In this document: positions 37,250 through 49,673 of the stretch, piece after piece
Numbering within the stretch: the first letter of the stretch is position 1
Layout: every line of letters starts with the position of its first letter
From: Marthasterias glacialis
Taxonomy: Eukaryota; Echinodermata; Asteroidea; Forcipulatida; Asteriidae
Reading direction: 5' to 3'
Assembly: GCA_911728455.2 (NCBI GenBank)
Contig: OU452222.1
Location: 9,694,108 to 9,758,107, forward strand
Length of the DNA stretch: 64,000 nucleotides
Notes under the pieces: generated by a model
The model's input: only the letters and a program-made list of their open reading frames with translations
The model's database searches: none
Told to the model about the DNA's origin: nothing
Translations under genes and position numbers: made by a program

Positions 37250-40150
37250 GGCACGTGTAGGTTGCGCATCTTGGAAAATTATAGAGTAGGCCTCTTACTC
37301 ATGTTCATTTAGTTTTTGTAACACAATTGCAGCTTTATTATAACAGTTTTCTTGCTGGGCATTTGGCTACTAAGAATCTTCAGTAAAAGAAATTAAACCC
37401 ATTTAACCTGAATTTCTTAGTAAATTACAGTGATTTGACGTCTTTTGCCATTTTCTAAATTAGACACGTCTCATTGTTGACGGGTAGATCTCTTTGGAGA
37501 TGGCTAGCCTTGCAGTTCATAAATAAAAAACAATAAAGTGTCATTTTTTGTAATGGAGGTCATAATATAACCACAAATTGTGACTTTCCCCTCAACCATG
37601 CTTCCGTTAATGTAACTTGCACTAATTGTTTCAAGCCGGAAGTAATGAAACTTTTGTAGAATAGTTAAACAATGCATGGTCATAAATTTACCTGTTTACA
37701 GAGAAGGCGGGTTTTATGCCAAGCTGCAAGATGATGTTTAGATCCTAGATATTTACTTGTTGATGTGTAAATATTTTGGAGACTGGACTGGAGCTACATT
37801 CAAACAAAAATAAAAAGTACACTATTTTGTTAACAAATGAGTTTCTTAAATGATGTCATAAACATTATTATGGATTTTACTGGAGGGATGTGGCAGTACA
37901 ACACTATTGATTAGACGGATATTGGATAAACTGATATACATTACATAGTCAAATTCAGCTGCAAATTAAAGGAACCTTTTTCAATTTTTAGCGAGCATAT
38001 TGCCAATTCACTTGTTGTCATCATCGCAATAATCTTGCTTACGCCATTTTGGGAGTCAATGTCCCTGTGTGTTAAACAATGAAGTGCACACTTTAGGCAC
38101 AATTTAACCAAAATGGCAGTGTGGCAGACAGTAGATGCAAGTGATGTTAATTGATGCAAGGGGTCAATTGGAGGTTACACATCTTGGGAAATTATAGAGT
38201 AGGCCTCTTACTCATGTTCATTTAATTTTTGTACAATGTCACCTTTCAAAAATACAGCTTTATTATTACAAGTTTTCTTGCTGGGCATTTGTGTACTAAG
38301 AATCTTCAGTAAATGGACTACTAAAAAAAGAAATTAAGCCCATTTAACCAGAATTTCTTAGTAAATTACAGTGATTTGACGTCGTTTGCCATTTTTGAAA
38401 TTAGGACTTATATCGGACATACCTGTTAAGGCACAGTATTGTGAGTCCCTTCAAATTCTAGATGCTGAGAATTTATGTGCTTTGCAAACAATGCCATAAT
38501 GAAAAATGATATTTTTTACTTTTTGAAAGGAATTTACCTTGAAATGGAGAGGGCAAGTTCCTACCAGGCTGATCATTATGCAGATCTCAGACACATCTAC
38601 TTGTTGACAGTTAGATCTCTATGGAGATGGCAAGCCTTGCTGTTCACAAATAGAAAAAAAAATGGGTGTCATTTTTTGTAATGGAGGTCATAAAATAATC
38701 ACAAATTGTGACTTCCCCCTCAACCAAGCTTCCATTAATATAACTTGCACTTGTTGTTTCAAGCTGGAAGTGATGCATTTTTTTTTAAAAATAGTTAAGC
38801 AACGCATGTTCATAAATTTACCTGTTAACAGAGAAGGCGGGTTTTATGCCAAGCTGCATGAGGATGTTTGGATCCTAGACATTTTTTTGTTGACCTGTAT
38901 ATATTTTGGAGACTGGAGCTATATTCAAACAAAATAAAAAGTGCACTATTTTGTTAACAAATGAGTTTCTTAAATGATGTCATAAAAGTTATCATGGATT
39001 TTGCTGGACGGATGTGACAGTACTATTGATTAGATGGATATTGATTAAACTAAATGGTACAAATTAGTCAAATTTAGCTGTGAATTAGAGGAACCTTTTT
39101 CAGTTTTTGGCGAGCATATTGCCAATTCACTTGTTGTCATCATCACAATAATCTTGGTTACGCCATTTTGGGAGTCAATGTCCCTGTGTGTTATACAATG
39201 AAGTGCATACTGTAGGCGCAATTTAGCCAAAATGGCAGTGTGGCAGACAGTAGCTGCAAGTGACAATGATGCAAGGGCTCAATTGGAGGTTATGCATCTT
39301 GGGAAATTATAGAGTAGGCCTCTTACTCATGTTCATTTAATTTTTGTACAATGTCACCTTTCAAAAATACAGCTTTATTATTACAAGTTTTCTTGCTGGG
39401 CATTTGTGTACTAAGAATCTTCAGTAAATGGACTACTAAAAAAAGAAATTAAGCCCATTTAACCAGAATTTCTTAGTAAATTACAGTGATTTGACGTCGT
39501 TTTCCATTTTTGAAATTAGGACTTATATCGGACATACCTGTTAGGCACAGTATTGTGAATCCCTTCAAATTCTAGATACTGAGAATTTATGTGCTTTGCA
39601 AACAATGTGATAATGAACAATGATATTTTTTACTTTTTGAAAGGAATGTACCTTGAACTGGAGAGGGCAAGTTCCTACAAGACTGATCATTATGCAGATC
39701 TCAGACACATGTACTTGTTGACAGTTAGATCTCTATGGAGATGGCAAGCCTTGCTGTTCACAAATAAAAAACATAAAAGTGTCATTTGTTGTGATGGAGG
39801 TCATAATATAACCACAATTTGTGACTTTCCCCTCAACCATGCTTCCATTAATATAACTTGCACTTGTTGTTTCAAGCTGGAAGTGATGCAACTTTCGTAG
39901 AATAGTTAAACAATGCATGTTCAGAAATTTACCTGTTTACAGAGAAGGCGGGTTGTATGCCAAGCTGCATGAGGATGTTTGGATCCTAGATATTTACTTG
40001 TTGACGTGTAAATATTTTGGAGACTGGAGCTATATTCAAACAAAAACAAAAACACCATTTTGTTAGTAAATAGGTTTCTTAAATGATGTCATAAAAGTTA
40101 TATGGATTTTACTTCAGGGATGGACAATAGAACACTATTGGTTAAATGGA
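37250..40150 (-). repeat. minus-strand array of the 1.1-kb unit (about 2.5 copies)
   Basis: Reverse-complement copies of the 14.6-21.6 kb unit: module A counterparts near 37490, 38610 and 39735, and module B counterparts near 37690-37790, 38820-38920 and 39930-40030. They are more diverged than the plus-strand copies. The first A copy is truncated after CCCGTCAACAA and jumps to the interval sequence (a deletion of about 250 bp), and one B copy (about 38880) has lost its hairpin pairing. The recurrent open frame of the unit survives at 37941-38159 and 39045-39266. Confidence 0.9.
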
Positions 40151-40429
40151 TATTACAGTTAGTCTTTTGTGTTTGGTAAAAATAATTTTAAAAAAGCAAG
40201 GAAACTTGACCTAGGGTTTGCTCTCTCTATCCATCCCCTATTCATTTGTATTTACAGTGAGATGAAGAGACTTAGATTGCTGAAAACCGTGATGCTACAC
40301 ACAAAACAGTGATAAATTCTGCTAAAACAACAATATAAAACCTAAAAAGTATGGGCTTTTTCTTTAATACAATTTCAATATTTTAGATGGCAGTGTGATA
40401 TAGAATTATGATGTCTTCCTTATACTCTG

Positions 40430-40765
40430 GTGTATCGTAGCCACGTGGTTAGTGCGTCGGACTCAAGCTCTGGTGGCTGAGTAATCGGAGTGTGGGTTCG
40501 AGTCCCGGTCATGACACTTGTGTCCTTGAGCAAGGCACTTAACTGTTTCGTAAAAGTTGGGGAGGTAAAGCCTTCTGCTCTACCAGCCAGGCTTCTGATG
40601 GATGATACCCAAGCCTACATCCTTACAGACTGTAAAGGGGGTAACCCTGTTTCAGCCCCAGGAGTAGGTGGCAATGGCCCCTGGAAAAACAATTGACTTG
40701 TAGCCCACACCTTGAGTGGCTTACTGGCATTGTGTGTTTTTGACAGCAATGCCCATAGCAGAAAA
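40430..40765 (+). mobile_element. tRNA-Leu-derived SINE
   Basis: The head carries pol III boxes: an A-box-like TGGTTAGTGCG (about 40446) and a B box GGGTTCGAGTCC (about 40494). The anticodon-like loop CTCAAGC suggests tRNA-Leu(CAA), with a long variable arm between the boxes. It is followed by TGTCCTTGAGCAAGGCACTT, a core seen in several deuterostome SINE families, and a tail with GTAGCCCACACCTTGAGTGG. A truncated relative lies on the minus strand at 53585-53710. Confidence 0.8.
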
Positions 40766-40969
40766 ATCAGTGACTGTGTGAACGCTTGATATGAGCCAAA
40801 CTTTGATTGATATAGCTATCAAACTTTATAGTTCAGCTGTACAAAACGCCTCAGTTGCATTTGATGCCAGAATACAGTATTTTACACTTTTTTTTGTTCT
40901 AATAGCTTTATCAATAACAAAGATCTATTTGTTATATATCTGTTATATAAAACAAACAAATATTTTTGT

Positions 40970-41125
40970 GTGAACAAAGAAAAGTAACCAGTTGAATGGC
41001 TTCTGACCCCCGAACAAAGATATTGACAAAATAGGGAGACCGCCAACATTTGCATTGGATAGCTCAGTTGGTAGAGCATCGGTCGCAGGTTCAAATCTCA
41101 CTCCAGTCAATTTTTCTTTGTTCAC
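40970..41125 (+). mobile_element. short TIR element containing a tRNA-like segment
   Basis: The ends GTGAACAAAGAAAA and TTTTTCTTTGTTCAC are inverted repeats bounding 156 bp. Inside, GGATAGCTCAGTTGGTAGAGCA (D-arm, A box) is joined almost directly to TCGCAGGTTCAAATC (T-arm, B box), so the anticodon arm of a tRNA is missing. It is not a functional tRNA gene. It is either a SINE-like relic flanked by chance or a MITE that captured a tRNA. Confidence 0.65.
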
Positions 41126-41212
41126 TGCCAAAAATTGATATAAAAATTGACCCAGTCAGTTTCCCTTGTGGTTTATTACTTGATATAAAACAAATAATGG
41201 ATATTTTTCATT

Positions 41213-41325
41213 CATAGGAGGGAATATTTTTATTCACTGCAATATGGAACGTTCCATTTCACTCGGCTTCGCCTACTAGTTGAATAGAATAATCCATATT
41301 TCAACTCATGAAAATATTCTCACCA
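41213..41325. mobile_element. foldback with CTCGGCTTCGCC loop
   Basis: The arms GGAATATTTTTATTCACTGC (left) and the reverse of CAACTCATGAAAATATTCT (right) pair imperfectly (about 22 of 28), ending at ATATGGA / TCCATAT, around a loop containing CTCGGCTTCGCC. The loop resembles that of the foldback at 11055-11240. Confidence 0.6.
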
Positions 41326-44300
41326 TTGCCCTAAAACACATTCATTACTCACATATGACTATTTGCTTTAAAACAAATCCTTGTTACTAAATGTATTTGC
41401 TTGTAGTGAAGGCATGTGTTAAAAGCCAGACCGCATGATATTTAGCCAGAGTGTTTTTCTTGAGTTTCGAGCATCAGAATTCATGGGATAAGGCAGAAAT
41501 AACATGCATGCCTATGGAAGCTACGTTAGGTAGCTGCTGGCAAGCTTGCAGCTGTAGTCAATTCCTAATTTCCTATGCTGTTGGTAAGTCGTTTTGTCAC
41601 ACGCACACATTTTTGCCACTTCCGGCTACAAAGCTGGCATATATTTTTGTGAAAAATAATCCATTTCATTGTTCAATAGCATTTCTTTTGACACAAACTT
41701 TTAATTCTGTGAAGACCTTTTGTCTTTGAAGAACATTATGTACAAGCCAAGTTTGATTATTAAATTTTTCTTGCATCAAAGAACTAGAACAGCGAAAGCT
41801 GCCATGAAGAGCTGTGGATCGCCTGATAGAGGAAAGAGGGCTATTAGAAAAGCCGATCTTTTTGATCAACTGATTCAATGCAGTGAGGACATTAACAAGC
41901 ATTAACTTGACCACTGCCTACTTGTTTAAAATGTGGCAAAGGGGCTCAGATGGGGGAGGGCCAACTAGGAAAGAAACTTATAGGTGAGGAACAAATGACA
42001 TTTGGTGCTCGATATGTGGCAGGGTGTACCCCCCCCCCCCCGCCTATTGTGTCTTCATTGTACTTCTGTACAAGAGGGGAAGAGTGTGTCACAGTATGGA
42101 ATTTTATTTATTCATTTATTCGTTTGTTCGTTCGTTGGTTCGTTTGTTTATTTTATTTTTTTTTTTTGGGGGGGGGGGTTCCTCTGCAACATACCTGGCA
42201 TGTTATAACGAATGATGGTCAGTACATCATTGCAATAAGGAATTATGACCATTCAAGGTGTTCATTGTTTTAGCAATGAGTATTGGTGTCATACTCATGA
42301 CATTTATCTTTTTAAATGAATCTGCATGTGAATTCAGACGTATAATTATTAACTGGATAAAAATCAGACTTCGAGTTTATAACTCAAAAATTCATATTTC
42401 CAGTTAAGCCTATTAGGACTGTAGGAGCACAATGTTCTCCCCCACCATATTTTTGTCCATAACTTTTCAACGCTTACTCCAATAACGGCAAACTTTTTCT
42501 GACTTTTTATAAAATATATCTAGGGTTAGATTGGCAAAAATTATTGCTACCGGGGTTCAGCTGTTGCCATGTTAACCATTTGCTTGATGTTTAGTCACAC
42601 GATTGTAATGTTTATTTAATAATAGTAACAATAATAATAATAACATTTAGTTTAGCGCCTTTTCCAGCGAAAAACCCATGAAAACAACAAAAAAACAATG
42701 AAAAAAACGAATTAAACAAATAAGTGAATTTTAAAATGTTTTTTTAACTGAGATGTACAAGTCCAATTGGCCAATGCATGAGGTATTGAGTTCGGGAGTT
42801 TAGGAGCAGTACAAGAGAATAGATTGACTCTATTTATTAAGTTGTTTTAAATGTGTTGATAGTGCTAAAATGAAACTGTTTGCCAAGTGTCAAAACAATT
42901 CGACAAACAATACAGAAATTATGGGGAAAACACAATTTTTTTATCAACAATGGGAAAAAAACCAAAAAAAACATGATTATTTTTGGAAAATTTGACATCA
43001 TGATGTAGAACTCGGTGAAAAGAACATTTGTGGAAAGTTTTATGAAAATAATTCTTATACTTTGGAAAATACAGAGCCCCCCTCCGCCCCGAAACAAAAG
43101 CGCATCTGCACATAGCTATGTGCAGATGCGGTTACATTTTTAAGTACAATCTCAAGCATATTTAATGCACTTTTGTGGCCGTGGGAAGACAATGTACTAT
43201 AGTTATAAACTCGAAAATCTAAATTTTCAAGTAACTAAGTTATTAACTTGAAATATAAATTGTCAAGTTATTTAAAGGTACACAAGCAATAAAACACCTA
43301 CAGTTTGTTGTAATTTAATAGTGAGTAGTGTTTCAAATAACATACAATTACCTCCAGCGGAGCCACACTCATACCCTCCACCATTTTGTGGAGTCAAAAT
43401 TTTGGTTCTACAAAATGGTGGACCGTGTTCTGTCACAAAATTATACAAAAAATACACAATTTCAATGAATATTTGTGTGAATAATTATATATCCTATTTT
43501 AAAAATCCTATCCAATCATAATCATTTCATAGCAAATGCTTTTCATAGCCCAAACGCGCCCAATCCAAAGGCGACGTGTCCCTTTAAGTAGAAATCTGAA
43601 TTTTCGCGTTATAAACTCAAAGTCTCATTCTCTTAGTTATAAACTCAAAGTCTGAATTTTCAGACCTAAGGAGTTGCTATAAATAGACGCTTAATTTGTA
43701 AATTCAAACTTTAAATACTTTTGGACTCAGGACAAATCCCTTGTCGGGAGTTTATACAGGCAACAATTCTAACGAGGCGAATTCCCTGGATGCTCTCAGA
43801 TTTTTTTTCATTTTTCAGGGCTAAAAAAACCCAAAAAAAAAACAGCTCCCAAATTGCCCAAAATAAATGTTTTGATTTTGGACATGTAAACTATAGCCCT
43901 TAATGAAGTCTAAGGGGCTGAAATTCTGCAAGGGCGGTCCGGTTCACCCCCAAACACAGAGCTCAGAGGCCCAAGAATATTAAGTTAGGTAATTCAAAGT
44001 CGGACTTCCCAAACCACAAGGATTAAACTAAAATGTTTAGTTGGCAAATCCAGGGCTCTTAGCTTGCGGAATGAATTTGTGTTCAGCCCAGTTAATTTGG
44101 TGCTCAATTTGCCGACTGTGGCTCTAAATGCCGACTTCGGAAAAATACTGAGGGATGTCACCCCTACATTGCTGCCCTCCCCCCCCCCCCCCCCCCCCCC
44201 CCCCCGTTACATCACTGGTAGTGTTAAAAAAGAACATTTTAAACCTGATTTACTATTACAAAGGATCACATTTTTCAAAAAACTGTTAGACAGTACTTTT

Positions 44301-44700
44301 AGTATGTTTGGTTTTTTATTTCTTTAGCCTTAAGCCTACATAAGGTAATGAGCCAACTTTTACTCACCAATTTGCAGAATATGTGATACAATAATTTCCA
44401 AAGACAAATTGTCAAGCGTTTTCACGAAGGGATGGGCATGTAAAAAAAAAACGTTTCTTTCTTCTTTTTTTTAATAATTTTTTCACCCACTAGTTTTGGT
44501 TAAAACATAGGCTATTACTCTACAATCCTGAACTGCTCCCGATGACAATATATTACTTATTTTATATTTATCCCAATTATAAAAAGAATGGGCATCCAAA
44601 GATTACGCAGTTTGTATTTTCATGAAGGGACACCCCTAAGCATGTGCAAAACACTCTGTTTTAAAGGTTCCTGGTCATGTCGCCCCCTCGCAAAGTCCCC
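41326..44700. other. no gene recognised; homopolymer tracts
   Basis: Long C runs at about 42030-42041 and 44179-44205 (27 nt), a T13/G11 junction near 42155-42178, and an (AAT)n-like stretch at about 42615-42640. ACCATTTTGTGGAG / CTACAAAATGGTGG form a short inverted repeat at about 43381-43426. A plus-strand frame at 41720-41905 ends in a Lys/Asp-rich tail but has no recognised homology. Confidence 0.4.
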
Positions 44701-44719
44701 CCTGGCTATGTTTTACTGT

Positions 44720-44880
44720 CTAGTGAGTTTTGCGGTAACACCGTGTGGAAATCTCTAATGAGTTGGGATGGTTCTGAAAAGAACCGATGGTTAGACAATC
44801 TTTGTTTAACCATCGGTTCTTTTCAGAACCATCCCAACTCATTAGAGATTTCCACATGGTGTTACCGCAAAACTCACTAG
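44720..44880. mobile_element. near-perfect 79-bp-arm hairpin element
   Basis: The left arm 44720-44798 and right arm 44802-44880 match at 77 of 79 positions, separated by 3 nt. It begins CTAGTGAGTTTTGCGGTAAC and ends with the complement. The two mismatches would be G-U pairs in RNA. No coding capacity; the two open frames of 62-67 codons on opposite strands are the same arm read twice. No convincing target-site duplication. A foldback MITE or a very young inverted duplication fits best. Confidence 0.9.
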
Positions 44881-45507
44881 ATTGTATTCCCACCATGCAA
44901 AGTTTCAAATCTTACTTATGTATTACTGTTCAATTAAAACATGTATAATGTACATTATTGTTTTCTATTAGAAGTCTGATTTTTTTAAAAGACAATTATT
45001 ATTATAATTATGATAATTATAAATTGTATGAAGTGTCATGGAATTCATTTAAGGTTCCCTTATTTTGTACTTGGAATAACCTCTAAATTAATCAACCTAG
45101 AACTAATTCATGGCTTTCGTTATTTTACTTCTTCATGTTGTTCCATTTCTCAAGTCGGTTTTAAATTAACTTGTTTCATTTTTCTCCGTAGTTAATTAAC
45201 CTGACACATTTTTATTTCATAAATAATTGACATGTCGCATTGAATGCTGGTGCCATAATTGGTTAGTGAAAGTATAAAAAGATCAATTCCAACTTTCCTC
45301 GTCTGACCTGTGTTCCAGTTAAGTTTAACTAATATTATTATTCACAGCTATCAACAAACACTATGAATACAATAACTGTCTAAACAAAATTATGGCTTTC
45401 GATGCAGTTATTTTGACTTTGCATAATTTAGTTAATTAAAGTAGCAACGATCAATCTTTTTTTAGAATATTGTTTGAATCAGTATGAAAATGTTTATAAA
45501 AAGACAT

Positions 45508-45541
45508 CTCAGACATCTACTTGTTGACAGGTAGATCTCTT
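45508..45541 (-). repeat. isolated fragment of module A (hairpin part)
   Basis: CAGACATCTACTTGTTGACA followed by GGTAGATCTCT is the reverse complement of the module A hairpin. It has an intact stem and loop CTGTCAACAA, and is the only part of the 1.1-kb unit present here. Confidence 0.7.
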
Positions 45542-45904
45542 GCTAAACAAACTACAATTTGCCACAGTTAAGTAAAATAACAATTAAGCAATGGTAAATT
45601 TTGTTAGGATATCTGACATACATTGGGTTTTTTAAACTGAATTGATATTATTTGCAGATATTATAATACCAAATGATTCAATGTGAAAACTTGGCATTCT
45701 TAAGAACAATTTGTATCTTATCAACTAGGGATATTAATTTGTCTAGACTGAAATAAAAGAATGTATGTTGAGCAAATAGATTATCAAACAACAAACATTT
45801 TCAAGAATTTTGAACCACTCTGGAATACACTGGTGCTAAGTAAAATAATAATAAAGCAACAAAAAGCAAAACCATAGATTCGTTTAGACTGAAATGCAAA
45901 TGCA

Positions 45905-45970
45905 ATAAAGTATAAATAAATAAATAAACATAAAATAAATAAACAAATAAATATATATATATATATAAAT
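45905..45970. repeat. AAAT/AT microsatellite
   Basis: Repeats of AAATAA then ATATATATATAT over about 65 bp. Simple sequence only. Confidence 0.9.
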
Positions 45971-46914
45971 AACTACTCCTCTGGGTTTGGCTGGTGCCTG
46001 CATGGAGTCCCCAGAGTGCTGTGATACAGGTATCCAGCAGATGTAAGTTTGTTAAAATGTTAGTGTTCAGTGCTGCAAAAACAGCTCACTGCGCACAACA
46101 ATTATGTCAAACAAAAATAATTTTTTTATAAACAATTATGCACTTACTACAAAAGCCTTGGACTTGATGATGTGGTTAACATTGTCACTGGGCTGATGAT
46201 AGACACTTGCAGGTCTCAGACTATAGTCTACATTGAGGACAGGTACTAACAATGTCAATTGGCACTCTGCATGCAGCTACATCATTCATACATCTGCCTC
46301 TCTATAAATATTAATTGGTACAGGAAAAATTATTTATCAAATAGTATCAGGCATGTGTTTTATTAGTTTGAAAACTTTGGTTATAGTCAGGCAACCTCAG
46401 ACCTGTCTTTCTGAACATAAAATGAATTTCGGAATACACACTAGCCTCCCAAAGCTCTTTAATAATGATATGAACATTTTATAATACACCGCCATCAATC
46501 TAAAAGATGCTCAGCACAGCCACACATCAATAGAGAGGAAAATGGTATTAAGCAGTCCTCATTAAGTGAGTTGTGAGGGAAGTTTTGAACGAAGCCAGTG
46601 ATAAGGTATTACTAATACTATTAGTATTAATTAGTAACACTTTATAAGTTATAGTTCTACGGTGTTGTCCTGAAATTCTTCTAAAAATGTGTCAAAAAGC
46701 CTCCAAGAATGTGAAATAATTTGGTAGGCCTACTCCCAATTTTTGTCTAGGGTTTAAGCATTACGACAGTTGGTTTTGTTCATGCTTTTAAAGTATTACA
46801 GTTATACCTATCACTTCTCAGAAAACGAGACAAACTTTGTAAAACATTTTTACTCCGTAATTGTGAATAGGGCATTGACTAGAAGGACCTCTGAAAGGAA
46901 CACATGCGGTTTTT

Positions 46915-47690
46915 AAAATTGGCGCCGTGTGCCGAAAACACCCCCAAATCCCTTCAAATTGTGTGTATGAAAATAATTGTTAATACTATAATTCTTTACA
47001 CAGAAAAATTATCAACTCACCATCGCACTTTTTGTAGTAGTTTACCCTCGGAACTGCGGTAAACACCCGAATTTGTTCGAGGAAAAGGCATAGAGACTTG
47101 TTACAGTCAGCCATTTTTCTTTGAAAAAAAGCATGGCGCTATACTCAAGCACTCACGGACGGCACAGCAAGGGCCCTCTTCTCCTCGTGGTCACGCCGCC
47201 CTGTTTTCTTATTTGCATAACAAAGCCACGGCCTTCTCTTTGGCTAAACCTATTACCATATTTGGTAATAAAATGGACTAAGCCTCAAAGGGATGAGACT
47301 ATTTTTTGAAGGGAATAATTAGAGAAAATTACTCACAATATACATGAAATGCACTTGTTTAATTATTAAACAGTGTTTAGCCAGCAGGATTCTGATCGAT
47401 GGGTGACGTCATTGCATTCTGAAGAGAGCGACATCCCTTGAAGAGAATGGTAGACACAAAGGAATAGATCAGAGATTTTTGTCTAAAGGTATTGAGAATT
47501 TAGATGTTAATCAACACCACCCATCTGATAATTAACAAATCTTACATGCCACTGAGAAGTAGAGAATGCTGATTATGGAAAGGGGTAATGAGAAATTAAA
47601 AGTTGATCAATTGCAAAATTCCTTTTTTAGATTTTCATATTGCAAAATCGCCCAAAGCATCAAAGTTAATATTGGTAACGCCTTTGAATC
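46915..47690 (-). repeat. dispersed repeat, copy 2 (inverted partner of 9225-10000)
   Basis: Read on the minus strand it follows the 9225-10000 copy from AAAGGCGTTACCA through to TTTTCGGCACACGGCGCC. It shows point changes plus one visible expansion near 47380-47440, where a longer stretch replaces the AAACAACGTCGCACATCC part. This copy has ATTTGCATAACAAAG on the plus strand. Confidence 0.75.
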
Positions 47691-47699
47691 GTTTTGAGG

Positions 47700-49290
47700 G
47701 TTTAATAAAGCAAATTGTTTTTAACAAATAGTTTCTGATACTGTAGATCAATAATATTCATCTTGTTTTCTAATGATCTTGTATTTTATGGCTTAATAAT
47801 AAATATCTGGTCGATAGCAAACACGCAAGGATCATCAACTGTCCTTGAGATGTTGACTTTTCCATTAAATTAAACAAAACTTGTTATGTACCGTTTGGGG
47901 TTATTCGCAGTGGCGTAGTGGGGAGGGGGCAAGGGAGGTAGCTGCCCCCCCCCCTGTTGAACACCTTTCCCCTCCCCCCACTTGTCACTGTTAGCCTCTG
48001 GAACCGTGAAATATGCTTTAATCAGGTGTTTTTTTTTCCATTTCTGCCAATCTTGGGAGCAGCGGTTATTTTACAACAGGTGACATTACTTTGCGTAAGT
48101 ATGTGCACATGCCAGTATATTCATCTGAAGCATTCGCCCCACTCGACCCACCCGGTCTACCCACCCTGAGGTTATAAACTTGTGAGGGGCGGGGGGGGGG
48201 GGTGATAATACACTCATTTTAAAAAGATTTTTACGTTGTAGTCCAATTAGTATGTCTGTCTTTAACGTAAAATAGATAATAATAAAACAAGAAAAAAAAT
48301 TTTGCCAAGGTGAGAGCACCCACCCCCCTTTTCAAGAAAATAATGAAGGTCAAGGGCAGGTCAATGAAAAATCGTAATAAAAATCACCGAATAAACAAAC
48401 AAACAACAAACAAATAAACAAGTTAGTAAGTTAGGAAGTAATTAAGTAAGTAAGAAAATTCTGTAAGAACATTTCTGTTTTCACTTGAAACATGCATGAC
48501 CGAAGTTTCACAGGTCGAAAAATTATTTTATTACACTCTAGTCCATTACGAAACATACGCTAACTTTTGTTGAAATTATGGGTTTGCTTATGGAGTTATT
48601 GTTTTTTGGAAGGCACTTGACCATAATTTTGTTTGCTTTGTTTTATGCGGGTTTGGCGCTCCATATCTGTGTTTAAAACTTAATAAGTCTAGCTCCCAAG
48701 TAATATTGTATGTATTTTCAAGAACTATACGCATAAGGGAACAGACTACGTGTGTGTCATACCATCACCTCGTGTGCAGTTGCATTAATATACTCGAACC
48801 CACCTTCATATTTCATGCAACTCTACATGATCTGGGATAGTGTCCTACCAACTGATGATAACGAAAACTACGTGGAAATTCAGTCGTGTTGATCCATCCT
48901 GTCCCCATATGGATATATGTGTGTACAACTTAAGGGGTCTAAATAAACGTTGGTGTTTTTCTGTGGAAGTTATGCAGTGGTTTTAATTACTGAAATTATT
49001 CTTTCGTTCGTTGGTAAGACGTGGAACGAAACTTAAGGTTTGTATACTTTTATTTAAAGGAAAAGACGCCGAATCCGATCGCCACCCTTTTCAAGATTTT
49101 GCTCAGTCAAAGTCAATTTTAATATCCTACAAAAAAACACATACACAAATCTAGACTGCGTATCTTTTTGCGGCCCATTGACTTTTGTTTACTTTATAAT
49201 TATAGTACGAACTACGATATACTATAAAGCTAGGCCTCCCTACCTCCGAAAAAGTAAAAATCCTCAGTTTAGTATAATCATAGAGGAAGG
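47700..49290. other. no gene; one hAT-like end
   Basis: CAGTGGCGTAGTGGGG at about 47908 resembles the terminal sequence of the hAT-like element at 59048, but no matching right end is seen nearby. A C12 run at 47944-47955 and a G13 run near 48190 follow. The rest is AT-rich with no recognised gene. Confidence 0.4.
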
Positions 49291-49297
49291 ATATAAC

Positions 49298-49673
49298 TAC
49301 TCCTAGAACTAAGAGGTTCGTTCCGCTATCGTCTCCACGAGCCTTACTCCTAGAACTATGAGGTTCGTTCCGCTATCGTCTCCACGAACCTCATAGTCAT
49401 AGAGTGACATGTACAAAATCCTATTCGAAACTTTCTGCCCTTCACGTTTACATGGCTACAGTTCTTTTTTGAAATCAGATCTCGCCAAAACTAGGCTCTA
49501 TGTGTTCTTTCAACTCTCATCGAGTGTTGCACTGGTCCAGAAAATCCACTCCGCAAACTAAAAGTTGTTAAAAAGTGATAAATTCTCACTGTAATTCTGA
49601 CCCCATTCAAACAGTATTGCACAGTAGGCTCGTGGAGACGATAGCGGAACGAACCTCATAGTTCTAGGAGTAC
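49298..49673. mobile_element. inverted-repeat element with a duplicated left arm
   Basis: ACTCCTAGAACTATGAGGTT-type arms of about 46 bp occur twice at the left (49298-49343 and 49346-49390) and once inverted at the right (49627-49672). They end with CTATCGTCTCCACGAGCC and its complement. The enclosed ~235 bp is the same sequence that is repeated at 49762-49987. Confidence 0.8.

Larger units (their letters stand above)
44900..46900. other. AT-rich, no gene seen
   Basis: Apart from the module A fragment and the microsatellite, only AT-rich sequence with short chance open frames is visible. Confidence 0.4.

Noticed and set aside
40440-40515. Genuine tRNA-Leu gene
   Set aside because: The A and B boxes are present, but it continues into a SINE core and the acceptor stem does not pair.
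41042-41110. Functional tRNA gene
   Set aside because: The D-arm and T-arm are present but the anticodon arm is missing, so no tRNA can fold.
41720-41905. Possible small exon ending in a Lys/Asp-rich tail
   Set aside because: A weak acceptor-like site and stop codon exist but there is no homology or partner exon, so it was not called.
44677-44908. Two opposite-strand proteins of 62-67 residues with the same sequence
   Set aside because: They are the same hairpin arm read on each strand, not genes.
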